Assembly (NCBI RefSeq): GCF_025950235.1
Contig: NZ_JAPDDT010000004.1
Location: 248,001 to 312,000, forward strand
DNA: 64,000 bases
Reading direction: 5' to 3'
Origin: Luteolibacter arcticus
Lineage (GTDB): Bacteria; Verrucomicrobiota; Verrucomicrobiia; Verrucomicrobiales; Akkermansiaceae
Shown: positions 35,001-43,698 of the stretch, in pieces
Layout: each line of letters begins with the position of its first letter
How positions within the stretch are numbered: the stretch's first letter is position 1
Made by a program: the position numbers and the translations under genes
Notes under the pieces: model-generated
Told to the model about the DNA's origin: nothing
What the model saw: the letters and a program-made list of their open reading frames with translations, nothing else
Databases searched by the model: none

Positions 35001-35486
35001 TCAATGGAGGTGAAGCTCGAAGCGCTCCGTCACCGCCTTGGCATCCGCGGTGGTCTTGATAACGAGGATCACCGGCACGTGCGCGCCCTCGGGCAGCGCC
35101 TTGTCGGAGATCAGCACGTTCGCGTCGGCGTCCTTGCCCTTGGCGAAGGCGAGTCTCACCGGAGCGGAGCGTTCGCCGGCGGAACCGGTGATCGTCTGTG
35201 CTTCCAGGGCGACGGCCGCCTTCTTGTCCTTGTCGAGGAAGACGACGCGGGCCTTGCGCTCCTTGTCGACGACCACTTCCAGAGTGAAGCCGGCCTTGGA
35301 CTCCACGAGGTGGCCGCCATTCGGGCCCTTCTTCGCGTGCTCATGCTCGTCTTCATCCTCGTGGTCGTGATCATGCTCGGCATGCTCTTCTTTGGTCTCC
35401 TTGTCGTGGTCGTGGTCGTGCTTCTCCTCGGCAAATGCCAGCGGGGTTCCGAGCAAGGCGAGCAGGATCAGTTGTTTCGGTTTCAT
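35001..35486 (-). CDS. His/Asp-rich periplasmic metal-binding protein
   Basis: 161 residues. The signal peptide MKPKQLILLALLGTPLAFA is followed by a strongly His/Asp/Glu-rich stretch (about residues 22-52, with repeated H-D-H-D and H-E-H elements) suited to binding zinc, nickel or copper. The rest is a beta-rich domain starting GPNGGHLVES, a motif often seen in proteins next to CzcB/CusB adaptors. It ends F-E-L-H-L-H. It lies between the RND pump and the P-type ATPase, so it probably buffers or delivers metal in the periplasm. No exact family name is recognised. Confidence 0.75.
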   Translation of the reverse strand: MKPKQLILLALLGTPLAFAEEKHDHDHDKETKEEHAEHDHDHEDEDEHEHAKKGPNGGHLVESKAGFTLEVVVDKERKARVVFLDKDKKAAVALEAQTITGSAGERSAPVRLAFAKGKDADANVLISDKALPEGAHVPVILVIKTTADAKAVTERFELHLH

Positions 35487-35544
35487 GGTCGTGTTGGTTT
35501 CTACGGTTGGTTCGTTATATGGACGGATGTAACGGATGATTCAT

Positions 35545-38500
35545 TCAATGGGTCGCCGGAGCGTTTTGCTCCAAGGCCCTCAGGGCAGCCTTGCGCCCGA
35601 ACAGGCGGAAGACCGCGGGCGTCACGGCAAAGTCGAGCAGCGTGGAGGTGACCAGCCCGCCGACGATGCAGATGGCCACCGGGCTGATGATCTCCTTGCC
35701 CGGCTCCCCTCTCGACATCACGAAGGGAATCAGCGCGATCCCCGCGGAAAGGGCGGTCATCGTGACGGGCACCAGCCGCTCCAGCGTGCCGCGCTCGATC
35801 ATGGCATCCGTGAATCCCTCGCCCTCGTGCTTCATGAGGTGCAGGTAGTGCGAGATCATCATAATCCCGTTTCGCGCCGCCACGCCACCGACGGCGATGA
35901 AGCCCACGAGCGTCGCGATGCTGATGTTGTTCACCAGATCCTGAGTCAACCAGAGGCTACCGATGAGTGCCATCGGCAGATTCAGCAGCACCTGCAGCGC
36001 GAGCATCAGGCTGCGGAAGTACGACCAAAGCAGTAGCACAATGACCGCCAACACGCCGGCAAACAGAACCGCGATCCGCCGGGCGGCGGCCTGCTCCGCC
36101 TGGAACTCGCCCTCGTAGCTGATGAAAACGCCTTCAGGCATTTTCACCTCCGCTGCGACTTTCTCCTGAAGCTGCCGCACCAGTTCGCCGGCATCCCGTT
36201 GCGTCGGCGTGATCGAGATCACGTAGCGCCGCTGCGTGTTCTCGCGATGCACGGAACTCGGCCCGGATGCCTCGCGAACATCCGCCACCAGCTTGAGCGG
36301 GATGTTCCGGCCGGTCTTGGTATGGATCGGCAGTTCGCGGATCTTCTCCGGCTCGCTTCGCCACTCCTCTGGAAGGCGGATCGCGAGATCAACCGTGCGC
36401 TGGTTCTCCCGAAGCTGCGCGACCGCATTACCGCCGAGCAAGGTGGACAATTCCGAATTCAGCTCGCCGGGCGACACGCCGTGGGCCAGTGCGCGCTCGC
36501 GATCGAGCTCGATCCGGAGCTGGGGGATCGGCGCCTGCTGGTCGAGCTTCGCATCCTCCAGGCCGGGGATGGTCTTCGCGATGGCCTGCACCTTCGCGCC
36601 CACCGCAGTAATCGTGGCAAGATCAGACCCGAAGATCTTTACCGCCACCGGTGCCGTCACGCCGCTCAGCAAGTGGCTGATTCGGTGGGAAAGCGGACCG
36701 GAGAGCACGCTGAAGGTGCCAGGCACGGTGCGGATTCGCGCGCGGATGTCATCGAGGATTTCCTCGTTGCTGCGGCTACCTTCCCCCTTCTTGAAGTCAA
36801 TGTCGAATTCCGCATTGGAGATCGGCACGACATGGTCACTGCGCTCCGCGCGACCGATGCGCCGGCCGATGTGGTGGACTTCCGGAACCTCGCGGATCTG
36901 CTTCTCTACCGCCTCGGCGAGATTCTCCATTTCCGCCAGCGAGGTTCCCGGGGCAGCGCCGGTGGTGACGACAACCGTCTCCTCGTGGAACGCGGGCAGG
37001 AAATCCTTGCTCATCTGCGGATAGAGCATCAGCGCCCACGCCAGCAGCACCGAGACGACAGCGATGACGATCATGGGTTGCTTCAGGCTGAAGCGGAGCA
37101 AGGTCACCTTGAGCAACCACTTCAGCCCCCTAACAAGTCGCCCATCCTCGTGCGCGTGTTCCCCGCCCTTCGTCTTCACCTTGAGCAATAGCGAACACAG
37201 TACCGGAATGGCTGTGAGCGAGACCACGAAGGACGCGATCATGCTGACGATGGTGGCAATCGCAATGGGCCCGAAGAGCCGGCCTTCGACCCCGCTCAGG
37301 CCGAGCAGAGGAACAAACACCAACACGATGAGAATGGTCGCGTAGAGGATCGAGTTCCGCACCTCGCCAGACGCCTTGGCGATCACCTCCAGCTTCGGCA
37401 GGGGACTGGCCAAGGAAGCGTTCTCCTTGAGCCGGCGGAAGACGTTCTCCACGTCCACGATCGCATCGTCCACCACCATCCCGATGGCCACCGCGAGCCC
37501 GCCGAGGGTCATGCTATTCACGCTGAGGCCGAGCCATTTGAAGGTCAGCAGCGTGATCGCAAAGCTAAGCGGCATCGCCATCAGCGTGATGAAGGTCGTC
37601 CGCAGGCTGAGCAGGAACAGCAGCAGCACGATGGTCACCATGATCGCGCCTTCCTTGATGGCATTCGTCAGATTGCCGATTGCGCCATCGATGAAGTCGC
37701 GCTGGCGGAAGAGCACCGTCGCCTCCACGCCTTTCGGTAAGGAGGGCTGGAGTTCTTGAATCGCCGCTTCGATCTTCTCGGTGAGCGCGATGGTGTCGAA
37801 GCCCGGTGACTTGGTGACGCTCATGATCACCCCGGGAGTGCCGTTCACACTGGCATCTCCACGCTTCGGCTCGGTGTCCCACGCGACCTTGGCCACGTCG
37901 GAAATGGCGATGGGCCGGCCGTGGGTAACCTTCACCACCGTTCGCGCGATGTCCTCCAACTCGACGGTCATCGCGAGATTGCGGACCATGATCTCCTGCG
38001 CCCCCTTGTCGATGAAGCCGCCGGTAGAGTTCGTGGCGGCTTCGCGCACGGCTTGCTCGAGTTCTTCGATCGAGACGCCATTCGCCTGCATGCGCCACGG
38101 GTCCGGCTGCACCTGGGCCTGCTTCACGCCGCCGCCCATGCTCAGCACCTCCGCCACGCCGGAGATGGACTGGAGCCGCATGCGGATCGTCCAGTCGGCG
38201 ATCGTCCGGACGTCCATAGGCGCGGTCTTGCCATCGGTGCTACTCACGCCGATGAGCAGGATTTCCCCCATCAGCGAGGCGACCGGAGTAAGGTAGGGCT
38301 GGGTGTTCTCGGGCAACGCCTCACGGGCCACTTGCAGCCGCTCCTGCACGAATTGCCGCGCCCGGTAGATATCCGTTCCCCACTCGAACTCGGCGTAGAC
38401 GAGCGACAGCGCGATGTCCGAAGTGGAGCGCATCCGCGTCAGTCCGGAGACGCCCATGAGCGAGTTTTCGATCGGCTGGGTGACGAGGGCTTCGACCTCT

Positions 38501-38676
38501 TCCGGCGCGAGGCCGGGAGCCTCTGTTAGAATCGTGACCGTCGGCTTGGTAAGATCCGGCAGGACTTCCACGGGCAGCTCGCGGCCGGTCTTGAAGCCGA
38601 GCGCGAGAATCAGGAAGGAGATACAAAGGACGATCGCGCGATTGCGCAGCGACCATCGGATGAGAGCGTTCAACAT
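35545..38676 (-). CDS. CzcA/CusA-family heavy-metal RND efflux pump
   Basis: 1,043 residues, the usual HME-RND length. MLNALIRWSLRNRAIVLC at the start leads into TM1. Two large periplasmic loops and twelve helices are evident. The proton-relay helix reads VVDDAIVDVEN (around residue 405), typical of CzcA/CusA. The C-terminal part shows GGVAARNGIMMISHYLHL. It uses the proton gradient to expel divalent or monovalent metal ions through the tripartite complex. Specificity (Co/Zn/Cd or Cu/Ag) cannot be told from sequence. The adaptor gene ends 4 nt upstream of its start. Confidence 0.94.
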   Translation of the reverse strand: MLNALIRWSLRNRAIVLCISFLILALGFKTGRELPVEVLPDLTKPTVTILTEAPGLAPEEVEALVTQPIENSLMGVSGLTRMRSTSDIALSLVYAEFEWGTDIYRARQFVQERLQVAREALPENTQPYLTPVASLMGEILLIGVSSTDGKTAPMDVRTIADWTIRMRLQSISGVAEVLSMGGGVKQAQVQPDPWRMQANGVSIEELEQAVREAATNSTGGFIDKGAQEIMVRNLAMTVELEDIARTVVKVTHGRPIAISDVAKVAWDTEPKRGDASVNGTPGVIMSVTKSPGFDTIALTEKIEAAIQELQPSLPKGVEATVLFRQRDFIDGAIGNLTNAIKEGAIMVTIVLLLFLLSLRTTFITLMAMPLSFAITLLTFKWLGLSVNSMTLGGLAVAIGMVVDDAIVDVENVFRRLKENASLASPLPKLEVIAKASGEVRNSILYATILIVLVFVPLLGLSGVEGRLFGPIAIATIVSMIASFVVSLTAIPVLCSLLLKVKTKGGEHAHEDGRLVRGLKWLLKVTLLRFSLKQPMIVIAVVSVLLAWALMLYPQMSKDFLPAFHEETVVVTTGAAPGTSLAEMENLAEAVEKQIREVPEVHHIGRRIGRAERSDHVVPISNAEFDIDFKKGEGSRSNEEILDDIRARIRTVPGTFSVLSGPLSHRISHLLSGVTAPVAVKIFGSDLATITAVGAKVQAIAKTIPGLEDAKLDQQAPIPQLRIELDRERALAHGVSPGELNSELSTLLGGNAVAQLRENQRTVDLAIRLPEEWRSEPEKIRELPIHTKTGRNIPLKLVADVREASGPSSVHRENTQRRYVISITPTQRDAGELVRQLQEKVAAEVKMPEGVFISYEGEFQAEQAAARRIAVLFAGVLAVIVLLLWSYFRSLMLALQVLLNLPMALIGSLWLTQDLVNNISIATLVGFIAVGGVAARNGIMMISHYLHLMKHEGEGFTDAMIERGTLERLVPVTMTALSAGIALIPFVMSRGEPGKEIISPVAICIVGGLVTSTLLDFAVTPAVFRLFGRKAALRALEQNAPATH

Positions 38677-38680
38677 CGGC

Positions 38681-39826
38681 TCAAGCGGGGTCGGTGGTTT
38701 CCTTCGCAGCGCTCCGCCTAGTGACGGAGCTGACGATCAGCAGCACGAACAGCAGCGCGGTGGTGGCCATGAAAAACTTCTCGCGCCACGCGGGTGCGGA
38801 GGATTCCTCGCCATGGTCGTGCCCGGCTTCGCCCCCCGCAGCTTTCGCGGCGGCCGCCTGTTCCGGCGTCATCTCGGAGCCGTCCTCGTTGTGCTTGTGG
38901 CCGTGGGCGGCATCCATCGCCTCCTTCAGCGAAACGCCCCCTCCCCCGCCGGCAAAGCCAAGCGAGTAGGAACCGCGGGTGACCACCTCATCACCTGGGT
39001 AAAGACCATCCACGATCTCGACACGGTCATCGCTGGTGTCTCCGGTCTGCACGTTGACGCGGTCAAAGGCATTCGGGATCTTCGCGTGCTTCACATAGAC
39101 GTGGCGGTTCGCGGGATTCCCTTGCAGCGCTTCCTTCGGCACGGACATCACGCCCTCGCGCATGGATTTCACGATGGAGAACTCCGCACGCATGCCGGGC
39201 CGGATCACGCCGTCCGGATTCGGCATCATGAAGTAGGCATCGATGGTCCCGCTTTCCGGATCCGCAGCGGTGCCAAAGCGCAGCAACTCGCCCTCGAATT
39301 CCTTTTCGCCTAGCGCGGCAACCTTGATCTTCGCCTTCGCGCCGGGCTTCAGGGTGCCGGCCTGATACTCGGGCACGCGGGCCACGGCATGGACCTCGGA
39401 CAGGTCGGTGATCTCTAACAAGGCCTTGTCCGGCTCCACCGGATCGCCTAGCCGTGCATCCGAATGCATCACCAGACCCTTCTGAGAAGCCCGAAGCGAC
39501 ACCACCGGCGGCGGGTCGCCGGCCTGGCGGCTCTCGACCTGGGCAACCACCTGATCGGCAGTCACCGAGTCGCCGGGAGAGACGCGGAGTTCGACAAGCC
39601 GGCCGGAGATCCGGCTGCTCACCGCCCCGGTCCGTCCGGGGATGGCCTCGATGCGGCCTAGCGCGAAGGCGGTCTCCTGGAAGTCCGATTCCTCGACCGT
39701 GACGACCTCGATCCCGAGGTTCTTCACGCCCTGTTCGGGGAGGAGCACCGTGCCACCCTCGGTGGCGGAAAAGGCGGCATGTGGGAGCAACAGCGCCCCC
39801 AAGCAAGTGACAACGAAAAGTTTCAT
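38681..39826 (-). CDS. RND periplasmic adaptor (CzcB/CusB-like) with His-rich region and C-terminal membrane helix
   Basis: 381 residues from the ATG at 39826; signal peptide MKLFVVTCLGALLLPHAAFS. The barrel-sandwich hybrid half-motifs (ELRVSPGDSVTADQVVAQVE and GLVMHSDARLGDPVEPD) and the beta-barrel (VVTRGSYSLGFAG) are typical of metal RND adaptors. Unusually, residues about 305-345 are His-rich (DAAHGHKHNEDGSEM, AGHDHGEESS). They are followed by a hydrophobic helix (FFMATTALLFVLLIVSSV) and a basic end, suggesting the adaptor is anchored at its C-terminus and binds metal near the membrane. It overlaps neither neighbour; cusC-like ends 20 nt upstream. Confidence 0.87.
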   Translation of the reverse strand: MKLFVVTCLGALLLPHAAFSATEGGTVLLPEQGVKNLGIEVVTVEESDFQETAFALGRIEAIPGRTGAVSSRISGRLVELRVSPGDSVTADQVVAQVESRQAGDPPPVVSLRASQKGLVMHSDARLGDPVEPDKALLEITDLSEVHAVARVPEYQAGTLKPGAKAKIKVAALGEKEFEGELLRFGTAADPESGTIDAYFMMPNPDGVIRPGMRAEFSIVKSMREGVMSVPKEALQGNPANRHVYVKHAKIPNAFDRVNVQTGDTSDDRVEIVDGLYPGDEVVTRGSYSLGFAGGGGGVSLKEAMDAAHGHKHNEDGSEMTPEQAAAAKAAGGEAGHDHGEESSAPAWREKFFMATTALLFVLLIVSSVTRRSAAKETTDPA

Positions 39827-39845
39827 GTGCGATCTAACAAAAGGT

Positions 39846-41072
39846 TCAAGGTTTGCCCGATGCCGCTTCGTGGCGGACGCGGGCGAGGTTGAATTGAAGC
39901 AAGGCATCCAGCTTCGCGGCGGAGAGTTGGAGCCGCTTCTCGCGATTTCGGAAGACGGTCTGGATGTCTCCCTGGCCCTGACGGAAGGCATCCTCTGCCG
40001 CCTTCGCCTGTGCTTCCGCGAGCGGGATGAGGTCGCCGCCGAGTTCCTCTAACAGCTTCGCCCACTGCTCCATCTCCGCGCGCGCCGTGTCCGCTTCGAG
40101 ATGGATGGAGCGGGCCAGTGCGTTCGCTTCCTTGTCGCGGCGTTCCTTGAGCGCCTGCGCCTCCTCGATCGCACCCTCGTTCTTGTTCCACAAGGGCAGC
40201 GGGAACTTGAAGCGAAGGCCGACGAGCGCCTCCTTGTCGTAGCCTTCCGGCGCTTCCTCGGTCCGCTCGGCACCGGCGAAAACGCCAGCCTCCACGTCGT
40301 CGTAGCGCTTGGCCTGTTCGAGCGCCACGCCCTTCGCAGCGGCATCGGCTTGTAGCACCGCGGCTTGGTAATCCGGACGGCGGGCCGGATTCGCTCCCGC
40401 CGCAGGAATCGCCGGTGCCGGCAGAGTGCCGCTCACCAGCAACGTCTCGCCCGGCATCATGCCTAGCAGGGGCTTCACGGTGCCGACCGCGGCCACTTCC
40501 GAGGCATCGAGCTGGCGCATTTCCAAGGACAGGCTGGCGGCCTCGAGCTTCGCCTGCCCGGCATCGAGCGGCGAGCCTTCGCCCTTTGCCGCGACGCCGG
40601 CAAGGAAATGGGCGAACTCCTTCGACAGCGCCGACTGCTGGTTCAGCAATTCGCGACGCTGGCGGATCGCCAGCACATTCACAACGCCCTCGCGGGCCTC
40701 GGCGATGATCTGACGCTCGACCTCGCGGACCTCGGCCTCCGAGGCCTTGTATTCGGCGAGCGTGACCTGCTTCTCCAGACGCAGCCGGTTGGTCAGCGGG
40801 AAACGCTGGGTGAAGCCAATCTCGAGCTTCCGCTCGCGGTAGCGAGGGTCGTGCGAGACGGAGGTTTCGATCTCCGGATTCGCAAGGCGGCCGGACTGGT
40901 TCATGCGGCCGAGCGCCTCGCGGATGCGCAGGCGGGCGGCGGCTAGGTCGGGATTCTGGGCGCGGACCCGGTCGCCAACGCTGGCGAGCGAGACCACCAC
41001 CCCCGGTGCCGCCCGGACCGCGGAAACCGTGAATGCGAGTGCCACGAGGGCACAAAAAGGGAATGAATGCAT
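39846..41072 (-). CDS. TolC/CzcC-family outer-membrane efflux protein
   Basis: 408 residues from the ATG at 41072, which gives a clean signal peptide (MHSFPFCALVALAFTVSAVRA); the frame further upstream is non-coding in character. The rest is the TolC-type repeat of long helices and strands (ARLRIREALGRMNQSGRLANPEIE, then GLRFKFPLPLWNKNEGAIEEA). It is the outer-membrane channel for the adjacent adaptor and pump. It is the first gene of the tripartite set, with a 140-nt spacer upstream to the small His/Cys-rich gene. Confidence 0.88.
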   Translation of the reverse strand: MHSFPFCALVALAFTVSAVRAAPGVVVSLASVGDRVRAQNPDLAAARLRIREALGRMNQSGRLANPEIETSVSHDPRYRERKLEIGFTQRFPLTNRLRLEKQVTLAEYKASEAEVREVERQIIAEAREGVVNVLAIRQRRELLNQQSALSKEFAHFLAGVAAKGEGSPLDAGQAKLEAASLSLEMRQLDASEVAAVGTVKPLLGMMPGETLLVSGTLPAPAIPAAGANPARRPDYQAAVLQADAAAKGVALEQAKRYDDVEAGVFAGAERTEEAPEGYDKEALVGLRFKFPLPLWNKNEGAIEEAQALKERRDKEANALARSIHLEADTARAEMEQWAKLLEELGGDLIPLAEAQAKAAEDAFRQGQGDIQTVFRNREKRLQLSAAKLDALLQFNLARVRHEAASGKP

Positions 41073-41211
41073 GTGCGGGAAAAATTTAGGCCACCCGCCT
41101 GGGGCGGGGCATGGACCTGGTGAACTTCCTAACAGGAGGGCCGCCGGGCAAACGGTGCCGGGCGGAGGACATCGCACCACCCGGGCACGATGGAGCGTCT
41201 AACAGCGACGC

Positions 41212-41550
41212 TCAGATCAAAGGCGGCTTATCCAAGGCGAACACAGGCTCGTCCGGCGGCAAAGCCGTGAGCCAGGAAACGCAAAGCCACACTGCATCCG
41301 GCGACAGCAGCCGGTGCGACGGCACCTCCACTCCCGCCAGCGGTGCCGGATGGCAGCAGGCGTGGGTGTGGTGCTCATGCTGTCCTGGCGGGCAATCGGG
41401 CGAGTGGTGACTCTCGCCCCCCGAATCGTGGTCATGCTCGCAGCAATGCGAGGCGTGTTCCTTCGGGTGGGCGTGGTCCAGCGCGAGCACGCGCCCACAC
41501 AGCCCGGCGATCACGCCGAACATCATGAGCCATGCAAACACGCTGCGCAC
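41212..41550 (-). CDS. His/Cys-rich small secreted protein of the metal-efflux block
   Basis: About 112 residues if started at the GTG at 41550, which places a hydrophobic segment (RSVFAWLMMFGVIAGLCGRVLA) at the N-terminus; a GTG at 41631 is also in frame but overlaps the upstream ABC gene. The mature part is loaded with metal ligands: D-H-A-H-P-K-E-H, H-C-C-E-H-D-H-D, H-H-S-P-D-C-P-P-G-Q-H-E-H-H and A-C-C-H-P. It is plausible as a periplasmic metal chaperone or sensor for the CzcABC-like pump that follows. No family recognised. Confidence 0.6.
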   Translation of the reverse strand: MRSVFAWLMMFGVIAGLCGRVLALDHAHPKEHASHCCEHDHDSGGESHHSPDCPPGQHEHHTHACCHPAPLAGVEVPSHRLLSPDAVWLCVSWLTALPPDEPVFALDKPPLI

Positions 41551-41599
41551 AGTGACGAGAAAACCCCGATCTCGCGCCGCGGCAAGCGGATTCTCGCGC

Positions 41600-42388
41600 T
41601 CAGCCCGGCCGGACCTCGCACCAACCGTCACTCCAGGTGACCCGCAACGGCAGCCCGAACAGCTCGCTCAGCAGCTCATTCTTCAAGGCCTTGCGCTTCG
41701 GAGCATCGACCCGCACGCCCCCCTTCTCCAACAGAATTACCCTGCCGATCTCCGGTGGAATTTCCCCCGGGTGGTGGGTGACCAGCACCAGCGTATGGCC
41801 GTGATCGAGCAATTCCCGCATGACGGAGGTCAGGCCCATCGCGGCCGTAAAATCGAGCGCGGTGGAAGGTTCATCGAGCACCAGCACCTCAGGATCATGG
41901 ACCAAAGCACGCGCGATAAGAAAGCGACGGCGTTCGCCGGATGACAGGGTGCCGAACGCCCGTGCCGCCAGATGAGCCACGCCGAGCCGGCTGATCGCCG
42001 CGTCCGCCGCGGCGCGGTCCTTCGCGGAAAACCTCATGTCGCGCGTCCGCCCGAAGGCTCCCCGCAGCGACGAAAGCACCACATCGCGGGCGACTTCCTC
42101 CCGCTCGAAGCGGGCGACATCCTCCGGCATGACCACGCCGATCCGGTGTCGCAGTTCCTCGAGTGACCACAGCTCCTCGTCGAAAAGTCGGCAGACCGTC
42201 TGGGGATTCGCCTCCGGCCTGACCTCGCCGGTCAGCAGCTTCAGCAGCGTGCTCTTGCCGGCACCGTTCGGGCCGAGGATGGCGACGCTCTCGCCGTGGC
42301 GGAGGGTCAGGGAAAAATCGCGGAGAGCGCGGGTTTCCCCACGCCATACCGTGGCGTCGCGGATTTCCAGGAAAGGCTCGTGATCCAC
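41600..42388 (-). CDS. orphan ABC transporter ATP-binding protein
   Basis: 262 residues. Walker A GPNGAGKSTLL, the Q-loop region (IGVVMPEDVARFERE), signature LSSGERRRFLIARAL, Walker B VLVLDEPSTALDF and switch His in LVTHHPGEIPPE. The pattern resembles ModF/YlmA-type soluble ABC ATPases that lack a permease. None is encoded nearby. It lies just upstream of the metal-efflux genes on the same strand, 50 nt before the His/Cys-rich gene, so it may be the first gene of their transcript. Function unknown. Confidence 0.82.
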   Translation of the reverse strand: MDHEPFLEIRDATVWRGETRALRDFSLTLRHGESVAILGPNGAGKSTLLKLLTGEVRPEANPQTVCRLFDEELWSLEELRHRIGVVMPEDVARFEREEVARDVVLSSLRGAFGRTRDMRFSAKDRAAADAAISRLGVAHLAARAFGTLSSGERRRFLIARALVHDPEVLVLDEPSTALDFTAAMGLTSVMRELLDHGHTLVLVTHHPGEIPPEIGRVILLEKGGVRVDAPKRKALKNELLSELFGLPLRVTWSDGWCEVRPG

Positions 42389-42445
42389 GCGGCTGATGCC
42401 GCCGCGGCGCCGGCGCGGTGGCCAGCTTTTTCGCCGCGGATTACT

Positions 42446-43141
42446 TTACTTCGCCTCCGGAGCTGGCTCGGTCGGCTTCTTGTCACCGAACAGCTTGCCG
42501 ACGATGCCGAGCTTGTCCTTCATGTCCTTGTTCCGCTCGGTGGTGGTTCGTTCGCCACCCGACATGTCCTTCATCGCGCCATCGAGCTCCTCGCCGTTTC
42601 CTTCGGCCACTGTCGAGGGATCGACGCCCATCGCGAGGGTCGCGTCTTTGACGTGGTCACCATGAACGGCGATCTTCTCAAGCTGCTTGTCGAAGTTTTC
42701 CTTCGTGTTCGCGAGCGACTTCACGTCGCGCATCGACTCTTTGAAAAGGGGAACGATCTTGGCGACCTTCGCTTGGGCCGAGGGAGAAACCGCGAACCAA
42801 CCGCCGGCTGCACCCAGCATCGCGAGCAGCGAAAGGGTCACGGCCAGGCTCTTGCGCTTGTTGGAAGTTTCCTTCTTCGAGTCACGCTCCTCGATCATCG
42901 CGCGGAGCTCCGGGCAGCTTTCATCTTTGAAGGGCTGGGCTACCGGCTCGGTCCCGGTCGTCGCTACCGCAGCGGCGGGGGCCACCGGCTCCGCCTTCGC
43001 TACTGGTTCGACCGCAGGGATGGCGGCACGCAGTTTTTCGGGAGCGGCCATGAAGGTCGCGGGCTTCGGAACGCCTGCGGCCGGGGGAGCGGAACGGAGG
43101 GCTGCCATCGCAAGTTCCTGGATCTTGTTTTGAGCGCTCAT
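42446..43141 (-). CDS. hypothetical membrane-anchored protein
   Basis: 231 residues from the ATG at 43141; a GTG at 43189 is also open. The N-terminal 75 residues are Ala/Pro-rich (low complexity). A hydrophobic segment (KSLAVTLSLLAMLGAAGGWF, about residues 97-117) is a likely transmembrane helix. The C-terminal 110 residues are charged and probably helical, ending in an acidic, Pro-rich tail. No family is recognised. It is separated from the ABC gene by 57 nt on the same strand, and its upstream neighbour is the Rieske gene. Confidence 0.6.
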   Translation of the reverse strand: MSAQNKIQELAMAALRSAPPAAGVPKPATFMAAPEKLRAAIPAVEPVAKAEPVAPAAAVATTGTEPVAQPFKDESCPELRAMIEERDSKKETSNKRKSLAVTLSLLAMLGAAGGWFAVSPSAQAKVAKIVPLFKESMRDVKSLANTKENFDKQLEKIAVHGDHVKDATLAMGVDPSTVAEGNGEELDGAMKDMSGGERTTTERNKDMKDKLGIVGKLFGDKKPTEPAPEAK

Positions 43142-43308
43142 AGGGAAGGGAAGGGTGTGAGGAGGTTGTTTGCTTTCGAACGAGGCCACTATTCGGTATT
43201 CTTAAGTAGTTTCCCATTACGTAATCGCGTGGGACCCCGGGATTCGAAAAAACCACGCTATTCCAACGTTTTCCGCTTCGCATTTTCGCAAAATACGAAC
43301 CCAAGTTG

Positions 43309-43698
43309 TCAAACCCTCACGACCACCATTCCGGCCTCATCGACTCCCGCCTCAAATGTCTCCACCGCGGTTTCGTAGGTCGCCACACGGACCTTCTCCG
43401 GACAGAACACCGAGCGCCCGGTCAAAATGTCGAATTCCCAGCCGTGCCACGGGCAACGCAGGATCTCCCCTTCCCTCACCCAATGGTATTCGCCTACGCC
43501 GGCTGGCTCATTCATGCCGGTCACGATGCCGCGGCACAGCTCCGCTCCGGCGTGTGGGCACGAATTACGAAGGGCGTAGTAGTTCCCGTACACATTGAAG
43601 ACACCGATCGAGCGGCCGTCACCGGCATCGACGATCTTCCGCGAGCCCGGCGGCAGCTCCGCCGCGGGACACACGGGGATGGTCCGCTTCGCTGTCAT
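43309..43698 (-). CDS. Rieske [2Fe-2S] ferredoxin-like protein
   Basis: 129 residues. The two cluster-binding boxes of a Rieske centre are present: C-P-H-A-G (about residue 46) and C-P-W-H-G-W (about residue 81), giving the two Cys and two His ligands. It has no membrane segment, so it resembles soluble ferredoxins of ring-hydroxylating dioxygenase systems. The ATG overlaps the stop of the upstream amidohydrolase gene by 4 nt (ATGA), so the two are translationally coupled. Confidence 0.88.
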   Translation of the reverse strand: MTAKRTIPVCPAAELPPGSRKIVDAGDGRSIGVFNVYGNYYALRNSCPHAGAELCRGIVTGMNEPAGVGEYHWVREGEILRCPWHGWEFDILTGRSVFCPEKVRVATYETAVETFEAGVDEAGMVVVRV

